DNA of 64,000 nt from G963662605 sp963667005 (lineage in GTDB: Bacteria; Bacteroidota; Ignavibacteria; Ignavibacteriales; Ignavibacteriaceae). Where the stretch lies: positions 3,162,001 to 3,226,000 of the forward strand of contig OY762937.1 of NCBI GenBank assembly GCA_963667005.1. The letters run 5' to 3'. How positions within the stretch are numbered: position 1 is the stretch's first letter; every line of letters begins with the position of its first letter. Below are positions 43,208 to 51,802 of the stretch, piece after piece. The translations under genes and the position numbers were made by a program. The notes beneath the pieces were generated by a model that worked only from the letters and a program-made list of their open reading frames with translations, did no database searches and was not told where the DNA came from.

Positions 43208-45298
43208 GTGAAAGAGTTCAGTTCTGAATCAATTCGTAATATCGCACTTATCGGACATGGCGGAAGTGGAAAGACTTCTTTGGCAGAGCTCGTGTTATAT
43301 ACTGCCCAGGAAACAACCCGAATTGGTTCTATTACCGAGGGAACCACTGTTTCTGATTATACCGCGAATGAGATAGAAAAACAATATTCAATATCACTCT
43401 CTTTGTTAAATGTCGAATGGCAGAATACAAAGATCAATATCCTCGACACTCCGGGGTACTCCGACTTCATAGGTGAAGTAAAGAGCGGCCTTCGTGTCAG
43501 TGATGTTGCGGTCATGGTTTTAAAGGCCGTTGAAGGAGTTGAAGTTGGTGCAGAAATAGATCAGAAATTTGTTGATGAACTGAATTTGCCATCATCAATT
43601 ATCATCAATAAAGTTGATAATGAAAGATCCTCCTTTGCCAACGTTTTAAAACAAGCCAGAGAAAGACTGAACGGTAATGCAATCGTTATTACCTTCCCGG
43701 TCAATGAAGGAAATAGTTTTGATACTGTCGTTGACGTTGTCAAAATGAAAGCCTATCAGTATGGCGCTCCCGGTACACGGAAAGTCACCGAAATTGACAT
43801 CCCTGCCTCTGCTGCAGATGAAGCAGAAGCATACCGGACAGAACTTTTTGAAAAAGTTGCAGAGCTGAGTGAAGACCTCTTGAATAAATATCTTGAAGAA
43901 GGTGCGCTTAGTGATGAAGAATTGGCAAAAGGATTGAAAGATTCCATCCTGGCCAAGAATCTTGTCCCTGTTTTTGCAATGTCCGCAACAAAGGGCGTCG
44001 GTGCAAATAATTTCCTCGATTTCATCGTGAAGGATCTCCCTTCTCCGCTAGAAGCCGGTGCAGTTGAGGGAAAGATAAAAGATAGTGATAAGGTTGTCAG
44101 CGTTCCGGTCAATCCGAACGGCGAACCCGTGATGTTTATCTTTAAGACTATCTCAGAACAGCACGTTGGTGAGCTTTCATTATACCGTGTCTATTCTGGC
44201 ACAATTACAGCCGGACTTGACCTGGTTAATGAAAAGAACGGAAAGATTGAACGCTTAAACCAGCTTTCCGTACTCAACGGCAGAAACAGAAAAGACATAT
44301 CTAAACTCTATGCCGGTGATATCGGTGCAGTGGTTAAACTGAAAGATACACACACGAATGATACTTTGGCTCCAAAGTCATTCTCAGTAATCTTAAATCC
44401 GATTAAATTCCCTGAGGCTATTATCAACGGTGCTATTTTGCCGAAAGCAAAAGGCGACGAAGATAAAATCGCCAATGGTCTTCATACTATTCACGAAGAA
44501 GATCCGTCATTCAGTTCAAAATTCGATCCTGAACTTTCTCAGACGATTATTTACGGACAAGGTGAAATTCATCTTGATCTGGCAATAAAAAGACTGAAAG
44601 AACGTTACGGCGTTGAAGTTGAACTTGTTCAGCCCAAAATTCCTTTCCGCGAAGCTATCAAAGGCAGATGCGAAAGTGCTGAATACAAGCACAAAAAACA
44701 ATCAGGCGGCCGCGGCCAGTTCGGTCACGTGTTCCTGAAAGTTGAACCTCTCCCGAGAGGCAGCGGATTTGAATTTGTTAATGCCATCGTCGGCGGCGCT
44801 ATTCCGGGAAGATTTATTCCGGCTGTCGAAAAAGGTATTACCGAAGTCATGGAAAAAGGTGTTATTGCCGGCTGTAAGGTAGTTGATATTAAAGCAACTC
44901 TCTTCTTCGGCTCGTTCCACGATGTAGATTCCGATGAAATGTCGTTCAAAATTGCCGGTTCAATGGGCTTTAAAAAGGCCTTCCTTGAAGCAAAACCGGT
45001 ACTTCTTGAGCCAATTTATGAAGTAGAAATCACTATCCCTGAAGAATGCATGGGTGACGTTATGGGTGATGTATCCAGCCGCCGTGGTAAAATTTCAGGT
45101 ATGGATAGTGAAGGACACTACCAGAAAATTAAGGCTGTCCTTCCGCTGGCAGAGTTGTACAGATACTCCTCTACCCTGCGCAGCTTGACCGGTGGACGCG
45201 GAAGCCATACTCGCAAGTTCTCTCACTATTCGGAAGTACCGAAAGAAGTTGAGGCAAAGATCATTGAAGAGTATCAGAAGTCTAAAGCTGAAGGTTAA
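43208..45298 (+). CDS. elongation factor G-like GTPase (EF-G paralogue)
   Basis: A 696-residue translational GTPase of EF-G domain order. The P-loop reads 'GHGGSGKTSLAE' instead of the canonical GHIDAGKTT; the other G motifs are 'DTPGYSDF' and 'INKVD'. The C-terminal domains IV-V are complete ('FREAIKGRCESAEYKHKKQS', 'PGRFIPAVEKGITEVM', 'GDVSSRRGKISGMDSEGHYQ'). Such paralogues may act in ribosome recycling or special conditions rather than as the main EF-G; I infer this. It starts with GTG after AAGGAG and ends at a strong terminator. Confidence 0.88.
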   Translation: MKEFSSESIRNIALIGHGGSGKTSLAELVLYTAQETTRIGSITEGTTVSDYTANEIEKQYSISLSLLNVEWQNTKINILDTPGYSDFIGEVKSGLRVSDVAVMVLKAVEGVEVGAEIDQKFVDELNLPSSIIINKVDNERSSFANVLKQARERLNGNAIVITFPVNEGNSFDTVVDVVKMKAYQYGAPGTRKVTEIDIPASAADEAEAYRTELFEKVAELSEDLLNKYLEEGALSDEELAKGLKDSILAKNLVPVFAMSATKGVGANNFLDFIVKDLPSPLEAGAVEGKIKDSDKVVSVPVNPNGEPVMFIFKTISEQHVGELSLYRVYSGTITAGLDLVNEKNGKIERLNQLSVLNGRNRKDISKLYAGDIGAVVKLKDTHTNDTLAPKSFSVILNPIKFPEAIINGAILPKAKGDEDKIANGLHTIHEEDPSFSSKFDPELSQTIIYGQGEIHLDLAIKRLKERYGVEVELVQPKIPFREAIKGRCESAEYKHKKQSGGRGQFGHVFLKVEPLPRGSGFEFVNAIVGGAIPGRFIPAVEKGITEVMEKGVIAGCKVVDIKATLFFGSFHDVDSDEMSFKIAGSMGFKKAFLEAKPVLLEPIYEVEITIPEECMGDVMGDVSSRRGKISGMDSEGHYQKIKAVLPLAELYRYSSTLRSLTGGRGSHTRKFSHYSEVPKEVEAKIIEEYQKSKAEG

Positions 45299-45314
45299 GT
45301 TCAGCAAATTCTTG

Positions 45315-45350
45315 AAAAAGCTGTCCGTTAGTAAACGGACAGCTTTTTTT
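45315..45350 (+). terminator. rho-independent terminator after the EF-G-like gene
   Basis: AAAAAGCTGTCCGTT (45315-45329) pairs with AACGGACAGCTTTTT, followed by further Ts, 17 bp after the stop codon. Confidence 0.92.
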
Positions 45351-45383
45351 ATAACTTTACATATAGAATTTTTGGGATAGTTT

Positions 45384-45881
45384 ATGGAAAAATTATGGTC
45401 ACCCTGGCGGTCTCAGTATATTGAGTCGTTCAAGGATAAAAAAGCAAAAAGCGGCTGCATTTTCTGCGATGCACAAAATGATACTATTGAGAATCAAAAT
45501 TCGCTCCTTATCCATAAGGATAAACATACATTTACCGTTCTCAATTTGTACCCGTACAATAATGGCCACCTGATGGTAGTGCCTTACCGTCATTTGAATG
45601 ACCCCGGATTATTAACCGATGAAGAAAACGCCGAGGTAATGGCAAATATCAATAAAGCCATAAAAGCCTTAAAGATTGCCATTAATCCTGAAGGATTTAA
45701 TATTGGCGCAAATATTGGCAAGGTCGGCGGTGCAGGAATTGACCAGCACATTCATTTTCATATCGTCCCCCGTTGGAACGGCGATACGAATTTCATGCCT
45801 GTTATCGGAGAAGTGAAAATTCTTTCGCAGGATCTGTTAATGACAAAAAAAGCTCTCATAGAAGCATACAAACAATTATAA
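45384..45881 (+). CDS. HIT-family hydrolase
   Basis: A 165-residue histidine-triad protein with the catalytic motif 'HIHFHIVPRW' and 'LYPYNNGHLMVVPYRHLNDP'. The N-terminal 'KSGCIFCDAQND' gives a zinc-binding CX2C. Members hydrolyse Ap4A or nucleoside phosphoramidates; the length fits the Ap4A-type subgroup. It lies alone between two strong terminators and is convergent with the MarR gene. Confidence 0.9.
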   Translation: MEKLWSPWRSQYIESFKDKKAKSGCIFCDAQNDTIENQNSLLIHKDKHTFTVLNLYPYNNGHLMVVPYRHLNDPGLLTDEENAEVMANINKAIKALKIAINPEGFNIGANIGKVGGAGIDQHIHFHIVPRWNGDTNFMPVIGEVKILSQDLLMTKKALIEAYKQL

Positions 45882-45894
45882 ATCCGCCTTTAAA

Positions 45895-45930
45895 ACAAGA
45901 AAGCCGTCCCATTGAGGACGGCTTTCTTGT
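45895..45930. terminator. bidirectional rho-independent terminator
   Basis: ACAAGAAAGCCGTCC (45895-45909) pairs with GGACGGCTTTCTTGT (45916-45930). It separates the plus-strand HIT gene from the minus-strand MarR gene and would end the cytochrome operon on that strand. Confidence 0.93.
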
Positions 45931-45944
45931 ATATCCTACAAGCG

Positions 45945-46415
45945 TTATTCATTCACAGTAAATTCTTTGCCCATCAAACGTTCCAGGGCAGAAAGCATAT
46001 GTGTCATTGCATTAATCAAAGGTTTATGCTGGCCGCTTTCAATGTCGCACAGAATTTGTTCGTGCATCAGTGTATACGCGTGGTCGAGCTTTTCAACAAA
46101 ATCCGTACCCTGAGGAGTTAAATACACCCTCATGTTTCTTCTGTCGTTGGGTTCGATTTCTCTGTTCACATAACCTTTAGCAACTAAACCGTCAATAATA
46201 CGGGTTAGTCGTGATGCGCTCAGGTTCATGCGTTCAGCAATTTCCTTATTATTAATGCTTTCATTTGTATTCAGCTGACGTAAGCATCTAAATTCAGCTT
46301 GTGTTAAGCCATGTTGTTTTGCAACATGTTCTTCCTTAGCCGTGCAGCGGCTAAGGAGTTTGAACGTCAAGTCCGCGAGTTGTGCAGCATTGACATTCAG
46401 TTCGCGGTTATCCAT
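45945..46415 (-). CDS. MarR-family transcriptional regulator
   Basis: A 156-residue MarR protein with the winged helix ('LTQAEFRCLRQLNTNESINN', 'KEIAERMNLSASRLTRIIDG', 'LVAKGYVNREIEPNDRRNMR', with the conserved D91-R-R wing). Cysteines C24, C44 and C123 could be redox-active, but that is speculation. The start has AGGAG 8 bp upstream and lies 15 bp after the lipoprotein cytochrome stop. It is thus the last gene of the barrel-cytochrome operon and the natural candidate to bind the palindromes before the barrel gene. Confidence 0.88.
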   Translation of the reverse strand: MDNRELNVNAAQLADLTFKLLSRCTAKEEHVAKQHGLTQAEFRCLRQLNTNESINNKEIAERMNLSASRLTRIIDGLVAKGYVNREIEPNDRRNMRVYLTPQGTDFVEKLDHAYTLMHEQILCDIESGQHKPLINAMTHMLSALERLMGKEFTVNE

Positions 46416-46430
46416 GATTGCTCCTGTTTA

Positions 46431-47309
46431 CTAGAAGTCTATAGAGCCATTAACGTGTAACGAGTTATCTCTAAACTTGAAAATATAGGTTGTACCGACT
46501 TTTGTCGAAACCGTGACGTTTGAATGACATGCTAAAGCGCAATCCTCAGGGTTGACTCCTATATGATTGTCATCAGCCGGAACCGGATTTCCATTACCTT
46601 GTCCGTGGCATGTTCCGCATGCACCGGTTGCTGCATTATTCCATGTAGCTGTATTTGTTGCATTGCCACCTTTAAAGTAACCATGGCAATACGTGTTTGA
46701 ACAAGTATGTGTCGCGCTGTTGTACTGAGGATTAGGACTATAACCATCAGTAGGAGTCTTGCTTAAACTGCCGAAATTCAATTCAGCGCCTGGAGTATTG
46801 TCTATATGTCCAGCAGCCCAGGTGATTGCCGGAACAGTGTGACATTCTGAGCAGCTGATAACTGCACTCGAACGTAAATCATTCGGCCGGTACAGATGAG
46901 CGTAGTGAGCACCCGCGCCAACACTGGTGCTATCGGTATCACCGTTCAACGCCCGCGGCGGTGCAATCTTCGAAGGATCCGACATATCTCCATGGCAAGT
47001 ATTGCAAGCAACAGATGTACTGTCAAAATTTCCGTGGCAATTTACACATGATGTACCGGTTATTCCCCCACCGTAGTCGGAACCGTGACATCTTTTGCAC
47101 TGACGGACATCCCAATTAATTGCTTTCATCGCAGCATAGTCTATCCCATGAAAATTTTTAGAAGACATATCAGCAAACCCGTCAGGGTGAATTCTTCTCG
47201 AATCATTGACTTGAGTCGGCACATCTTTGTTCACTTCACTGCAACCGGTGAAATAAATCATTACAAAAAGAAATACGGTTAGTAATAGATATATTTTTTT
47301 CATATTCAT
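46431..47309 (-). CDS. multihaem c-type cytochrome lipoprotein
   Basis: I start it at the ATG at 47309 (alternative 47303), giving a lipoprotein signal ending 'YFTGC'. The protein has five CXXCH haem motifs (CKRCH, CVNCH, CNTCH, CSECH, CGTCH), one CX4CH (CSNTYCH) and one CX3CH (CALACH). The CSNTYCH...CGTCH part fits the CxxxxCH/CxxCH family known from Geobacter multihaem proteins. The lipid anchor suggests attachment to the outer membrane, perhaps on the surface. It follows the 14-haem cytochrome by 11 bp. Confidence 0.88.
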   Translation of the reverse strand: MNMKKIYLLLTVFLFVMIYFTGCSEVNKDVPTQVNDSRRIHPDGFADMSSKNFHGIDYAAMKAINWDVRQCKRCHGSDYGGGITGTSCVNCHGNFDSTSVACNTCHGDMSDPSKIAPPRALNGDTDSTSVGAGAHYAHLYRPNDLRSSAVISCSECHTVPAITWAAGHIDNTPGAELNFGSLSKTPTDGYSPNPQYNSATHTCSNTYCHGYFKGGNATNTATWNNAATGACGTCHGQGNGNPVPADDNHIGVNPEDCALACHSNVTVSTKVGTTYIFKFRDNSLHVNGSIDF

Positions 47310-47320
47310 ACTCTCGTCAA

Positions 47321-48541
47321 TTAGCGTTTCGAACCATGACAATAACCGCAGAATTGCGTGCCGGCAACTCCATTCGGTCTTGCATTAGCATCTATGTGGC
47401 AACTGTAGCAGATAGAGCCGCGGTCAGTATGCCAATCGCCATATCCTAAATCTCGCATTGCACCTTTTTTATGTGTTTTAGGATTTGTACCTATCAGACC
47501 GTCATTATCTGTATGGCAGGTTATACAAACCGGATCGGCGCCTTCAGCGTCATGACATGAAGCACAAGCTTCAATATCTCTTTTGGCCAATCTGGCGTGC
47601 TCTCCACCACCAGAACCGTATCCTCCAGTAGTGACAAATCCGGCTTTGTAATGCGATGCCGGTTTAACACCGCCAAGATTATAATCACCCCGTTCTGCAT
47701 TATGGCAGTCGGAGCAGAATGTTTCGGATGAGTGGCAGCTCGCACATTCCATTTCTTTTCCGGATGCAGAAATACCATGCGTGTATCTGAAATTCAGATC
47801 ATGAACGCGGGTAATTTTCTGCTGCTTGGTTCCGTCAATAAATTGTGTCCCGGCATATGGCTGAATAAAGTCAGTCGGAGAATTAGCTCCAGTAACACCG
47901 GTTGCAACGTGGCAATCTTCACATGAATTATTATCATGGCACATGACACAATTTGCTTTTGATGATTGAGCAGCAAATTTATGGAATCGCAGATAATCGG
48001 GTTTCTTATGATCACCAGGTTTCAGGTTGACCGTTGAAACGTGACATGCTTCGCATTTATCTGTAGCTTTGGTTTTACCGTCATGGCAAGTATAACAGGT
48101 AGCCATTGATGGCAAATAATGAGGAGCTTCTTCAGCGTAATCAACATCAAATATGCCTTTATGGCAGAATGAGCAATCTTTATTATTACTCAAATGAAAT
48201 TCATGACTGAAAATAATCTTTGGTGATTTTGGCGCCGGGAATGGACGTTTATTGTCGCCATAATGACATTGATTACAATTGTTTTTGTCCTGAATGTCAT
48301 GGCATGTTCCACACACTTCCATCTTAGGAAGCAATTGGGACTTCAGGTCCTTACTCTTCTCCACTTCCGTATGGCAGACATTACATTCGGCAACATCTTT
48401 ATGCGTTTTGTGTGAAAACTTGATAATGGATTTGTTCGTAACAGCAGGTTCATCCGACGGAACATAAGTTCTATATCCGGTAACCGCTAAAAATACAAAC
48501 CCTAAAAAGAACAACGAGGCGTATAGTTTTAATGTTTTCAT
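47321..48541 (-). CDS. 14-haem c-type cytochrome
   Basis: A 406-residue exported protein with an N-terminal signal/anchor ('LYASLFFLGFVFLAVTG'). It has fourteen CXXCH motifs, in order CNVCH, CGTCH, CNQCH, CSFCH, CYTCH, CEACH, CVMCH, CEDCH, CASCH, CSDCH, CASCH, CITCH, CYSCH and CGYCH. This is about one haem per 28 residues, as in MtrA-type periplasmic electron wires. Placed 7 bp after the beta-barrel gene and before a lipoprotein cytochrome, it is probably the through-membrane haem chain of an outer-membrane conduit. Confidence 0.93.
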   Translation of the reverse strand: MKTLKLYASLFFLGFVFLAVTGYRTYVPSDEPAVTNKSIIKFSHKTHKDVAECNVCHTEVEKSKDLKSQLLPKMEVCGTCHDIQDKNNCNQCHYGDNKRPFPAPKSPKIIFSHEFHLSNNKDCSFCHKGIFDVDYAEEAPHYLPSMATCYTCHDGKTKATDKCEACHVSTVNLKPGDHKKPDYLRFHKFAAQSSKANCVMCHDNNSCEDCHVATGVTGANSPTDFIQPYAGTQFIDGTKQQKITRVHDLNFRYTHGISASGKEMECASCHSSETFCSDCHNAERGDYNLGGVKPASHYKAGFVTTGGYGSGGGEHARLAKRDIEACASCHDAEGADPVCITCHTDNDGLIGTNPKTHKKGAMRDLGYGDWHTDRGSICYSCHIDANARPNGVAGTQFCGYCHGSKR

Positions 48542-48548
48542 AATTCAA

Positions 48549-49832
48549 TTATAAAATTGTGAAGAAGCGGTAATTGAGTTTAAGTAGTAACCGGAAATCA
48601 TGCGAGTATATCGGATTATCCATGTACTGTCCTTGTACATCTATAGAAAATGTCCTGAACGGCCGAATATTAACACCGGCGACCAATGACACTAGATCTT
48701 TTTCATCAGCATAGCTGACTAATTTATATTTGCCGTACGACATACTTACCGAAGGAGTAAGCAAGCCGTCAAAATAGGTGTATCCGGCGTTCACGTCAAA
48801 TGCGTAAATTTCACCGGCATATCCGAATGTCTTTCTGAAACCAAGTGAGCCGTATCTAGTCTGGAACCCGAGATTCATTCTTGATGATTCTTCATCCTGA
48901 TACTTCACATAGCCGAATTTTCCAGTAACTGAATATCCGGGAATCAATCTATACGTAGCTCCAACTTCGCCTTCTTTTGTACTGCCGTAGTCGAATACGG
49001 AGAATATTGAGTTGTATTTTACACGGGGCTCACGGTAATTTCCATAAACAACAACGCTGAGGTTATGCATAACCGGAGCTTCGCCTTCCAATTCAACTTT
49101 TGAAGTCTTTTGGAGATTCAGGTCATACTCATATCTGGTGCGGACAACTACATTAGTCTTTTCAGGCATGTATGAAGCGTCTGCATTGAAATACTGATAT
49201 TGTGCTGAGTTTTTTCTCACCAGATACAAAATCGGATTGAGGTTTTCATCCAACCTGGTGGCGTAATAATCCGGGGACTTGTAATTTTTATTTACATATC
49301 CGAGACCGACACTAAAATCGTTTATTGCCGCAGAAAAATTAGTACCTACTAAAAAATTATTAGCCCAATCCTTATGCAATTTGAATTCCTGTTGAGACGG
49401 CACTAAACCACCGTAATAGGTTTCAAATGTCATTTGGCTATGTGAGATTTTCACAAGTGCACCATCGAAAATTCCACTGGCTACACCATGAAAAACAGGC
49501 TGACGGCCAAGTCGAAGAGTTACCCAATCCCACAAGTTTCTACCTTCCAGATAAAAATTGTACATCCGGAGGCGTGAATCGGAATCAAGACTGTTTTTCA
49601 GACCTGTCTCTACATTCATCGAAGTGCGCAGTGAGAACTTGTTATATGACGCATTAAGGAATAACTGGTCGTAATTCCTTAAATATTGCTTCATATTGTG
49701 GCTGGAATCTGCTCTCTCAAAGGAGTATACGGTAGCGTTCACATGCCCGCTAAGTGTCTGAGCATATGCCCCTGCAGGAAGCAGAATGATAAGAAAGAGG
49801 ACGTATTTTTTCAACAAGTTGAAAGAAAGCAT
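48549..49832 (-). CDS. outer-membrane beta-barrel (porin-like)
   Basis: A 427-residue protein with a signal peptide ending 'AGAYAQ' and then alternating amphipathic strands to an aromatic C terminus ('LLLKLNYRFFTIL'), as expected of an outer-membrane barrel. 'WDWVTLRLGRQPVFHG' and 'GIFDGALVKISHS' are typical porin strand turns. It is shorter than MtrB (about 700), with room for perhaps 16-20 strands. It is first in the operon barrel, 14-haem cytochrome, lipoprotein cytochrome, MarR. I infer a sheath for the cytochrome. Confidence 0.85.
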   Translation of the reverse strand: MLSFNLLKKYVLFLIILLPAGAYAQTLSGHVNATVYSFERADSSHNMKQYLRNYDQLFLNASYNKFSLRTSMNVETGLKNSLDSDSRLRMYNFYLEGRNLWDWVTLRLGRQPVFHGVASGIFDGALVKISHSQMTFETYYGGLVPSQQEFKLHKDWANNFLVGTNFSAAINDFSVGLGYVNKNYKSPDYYATRLDENLNPILYLVRKNSAQYQYFNADASYMPEKTNVVVRTRYEYDLNLQKTSKVELEGEAPVMHNLSVVVYGNYREPRVKYNSIFSVFDYGSTKEGEVGATYRLIPGYSVTGKFGYVKYQDEESSRMNLGFQTRYGSLGFRKTFGYAGEIYAFDVNAGYTYFDGLLTPSVSMSYGKYKLVSYADEKDLVSLVAGVNIRPFRTFSIDVQGQYMDNPIYSHDFRLLLKLNYRFFTIL

Positions 49833-49851
49833 ATATTTACTTCCAATAATA

Positions 49852-49864
49852 GTTGATTATCAAC
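49852..49864. promoter_or_regulatory. candidate MarR operator 1
   Basis: GTTGAT-t-ATCAAC, a perfect 13-bp palindrome 20 bp upstream of the barrel ATG. Size and symmetry suit a MarR dimer, and the MarR gene closes the same operon. Binding is inferred. Confidence 0.5.
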
Positions 49865-49899
49865 AACAATTATCATTCCAAAAATTAATTGATTTAATA

Positions 49900-49914
49900 T
49901 TTGAAATCATCAAA
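49900..49914. promoter_or_regulatory. candidate MarR operator 2
   Basis: TTTGA-aatca-TCAAA shares the TTGA/TCAA half-sites with operator 1 and lies 49 bp from it, centre to centre. Confidence 0.35.
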
Positions 49915-50004
49915 AAAACGTAGTTATCTTAACAAAAAGTTCTCACTTTTTGAAATAAGGTAGGAAAGTTCTATATAATGAGAAAAAATACAGATATAAG
50001 TGGC

Positions 50005-51036
50005 CTATTTAATCTGATTTTGGAGCTTTTTCATAGTCTCGATACGGTCATCAAGCATTTTAATCCGCTCGTTTATTTGCGAAATAGAGGCATCAAGTTC
50101 TTTTTCATAATCGGTTTTATTGTAATAGCCTCTTTGTTCATAATAGCTCTTAAATAGCCAATTACGCTTCAAAGCTTCCATGTTTTCTTCAAATTTCTCT
50201 GCACCGGCTTTTGTGTGCTGAGTAATTTTCACCAGATCACCCAATACATTTGAAAAACCCTTGTCCAAATCACTGTTATCCACAATAATTTGACCAAGCA
50301 ATCCTTTCCCCTTTTTGACATCAGTTACGACCTGATCTACATTAATAACCATTTTATCAACGTTATTAATAATTGACTGCACCCCGGCGAGGAGCGAATT
50401 GGCTACGACAGAGACAGTATCAAGCTTTTGTGAAATTGAAGTAAAGCTTTTATCGGCAGAACGCATCAACTGCGTGGTATTATCATATAATGAAGCATCA
50501 TTTATTAAACGCCCGACAGTGCCCTCTCCTTCATTCACCTTAGCAACTATTTCGGCGAGATTCTTTGTCATAGAACGAGTGTATTCTAATGTACCTTTGG
50601 TTTCTTCAATAATTGCCCCAAAACCGAGAGGATCAACACCTTGAATTATTGCCCCATCGTAAATCGCCTGTGAAGGAGTAGGATTTGCAACAAGTGTAAC
50701 TACCTTATTACCGACCAAACCTTCAGTCTCAATTGTTGCCTTGGTATCTGTGCCGAGATATTTTTGTACATCAGAAACCAATTTTAAGGTTACTTCTACA
50801 CGGCCAAGTGAATTGTTTACTATCTGGACGTTCTTCACACTTCCGACGTCAATACCGCTAAAGCGGACTTGGGCGCCTTTGCGCAAACCTTCAATATTGC
50901 TAAAATATGCTTTTACAGCAAAGGTTTTGCTAAACATTGATTCTCTGTTCCCGATCAAAAAGATAGCGAGAATAACCAGAGACACGCCTATAAAAATAAA
51001 AACTCCTAATCGCACCGGATGTACTTTGCCGGCCAT
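50005..51036 (-). CDS. mlaD: MlaD-like MCE-family lipid transport protein
   Basis: A 343-residue protein with an N-terminal helix ('LGVFIFIGVSLVILAIFLIG'), one MCE domain at about 40-120 ('AYFSNIEGLRKGAQVRFSGI', 'VGSVKNVQI', 'ETEGLVGNKVVTLVANP') and a long helical C terminus that may form a channel-like coiled coil. It forms the substrate-binding hexamer of the Mla-type transporter. It follows mlaF by 16 bp. Confidence 0.9.
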   Translation of the reverse strand: MAGKVHPVRLGVFIFIGVSLVILAIFLIGNRESMFSKTFAVKAYFSNIEGLRKGAQVRFSGIDVGSVKNVQIVNNSLGRVEVTLKLVSDVQKYLGTDTKATIETEGLVGNKVVTLVANPTPSQAIYDGAIIQGVDPLGFGAIIEETKGTLEYTRSMTKNLAEIVAKVNEGEGTVGRLINDASLYDNTTQLMRSADKSFTSISQKLDTVSVVANSLLAGVQSIINNVDKMVINVDQVVTDVKKGKGLLGQIIVDNSDLDKGFSNVLGDLVKITQHTKAGAEKFEENMEALKRNWLFKSYYEQRGYYNKTDYEKELDASISQINERIKMLDDRIETMKKLQNQIK

Positions 51037-51052
51037 AGTATCTACTCCTTAA

Positions 51053-51802
51053 TTATTCGTCCTCAAATACTTCAGGACTGAAGAAATTTCTTAAGAATCT
51101 ATCATCTGCTTTAAGCAGTTCATCCATTTTGCCTTCAAATATGATTGCCCCGTTGTTCAGAACGATTGAACGGTCGGCAATTATTTGGGCACATAATAAA
51201 TCATGGGTCACTGCAATCGAAGTCATTTTGAGTTCTGCCTGCAGATCGCGTATTAACGTACTAATTTCCTTTGATGTTATCGGGTCGAGTCCCGTTGTTG
51301 GTTCATCGTATAACATCAATTTCGGCTCAGTGATAATTGACCTTGCCAAACCAATTCTTTTCCTCATGCCACCGGATAACTCTGAAGGCATTTTATCAAT
51401 GGCTTCGGATAGCGACACCATTTCCAGAGCGCGTTCAACCTTCTTTGTTCTTTCTTCTGCCGTAAATGAGCAATTTCTCACTAAAGGAAATTCAAGATTC
51501 TCCCGTACAGACATTGAATCATACAAGGCAGCACTCTGGAACAGAAAACTCACCTGCTTGCGAAGTGCGTTCATCTGCTTGAGAGTATATTTTAATGCAT
51601 CCTCACCTTCAATAAAAATCTCGCCGGCTTCAGGCACCAGAAGTCCCACCATACATTTGAGTAATACGCTCTTTCCTGTTCCGCTCTTTCCGAATACGAC
51701 AAGGTTTTCACCTTTATCAACGTGAAATGAGATTCCGTCTAAAACCGTGTGATCACCGAAGCTTTTTTTCAAGCCTCGTATTCGAATTAATTCATCGGCC
51801 AT
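51053..51802 (-). CDS. mlaF: MlaF-like ABC transporter ATP-binding protein
   Basis: A 249-residue ABC ATPase with Walker A GKSGTGKS (38-45), 'LFQSAALYDSMSVRENLEFP', signature 'LSGGMRKRIGLARS' and Walker B 'LMLYDEPTTGLDP'. It drives the MlaE permease for lipid movement between membranes. It overlaps mlaE by 16 bp. Another MlaF-like ATPase occurs at 5086-5817, so there are two in this window. Confidence 0.92.
   Translation of the reverse strand: MADELIRIRGLKKSFGDHTVLDGISFHVDKGENLVVFGKSGTGKSVLLKCMVGLLVPEAGEIFIEGEDALKYTLKQMNALRKQVSFLFQSAALYDSMSVRENLEFPLVRNCSFTAEERTKKVERALEMVSLSEAIDKMPSELSGGMRKRIGLARSIITEPKLMLYDEPTTGLDPITSKEISTLIRDLQAELKMTSIAVTHDLLCAQIIADRSIVLNNGAIIFEGKMDELLKADDRFLRNFFSPEVFEDE

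Larger units (their letters stand above)
49833..50004 (-). promoter_or_regulatory. promoter/operator region of the cytochrome operon
   Basis: The 172-bp gap between mlaD and the barrel gene contains three palindromes: GTTGATTATCAAC (49852-49864), TTTGA-aatca-TCAAA (49900-49914) and CAAAAAGT-tctc-ACTTTTTG (49933-49952). The last may be a weak terminator of the mla operon. The first lies only 20 bp before the barrel start, where a repressor would block transcription or initiation. Confidence 0.55.

Noticed and set aside
49852..49864. FNR site before the cytochrome operon
   Set aside because: FNR half-sites need four bases between TTGAT and ATCAA; here there is only one.
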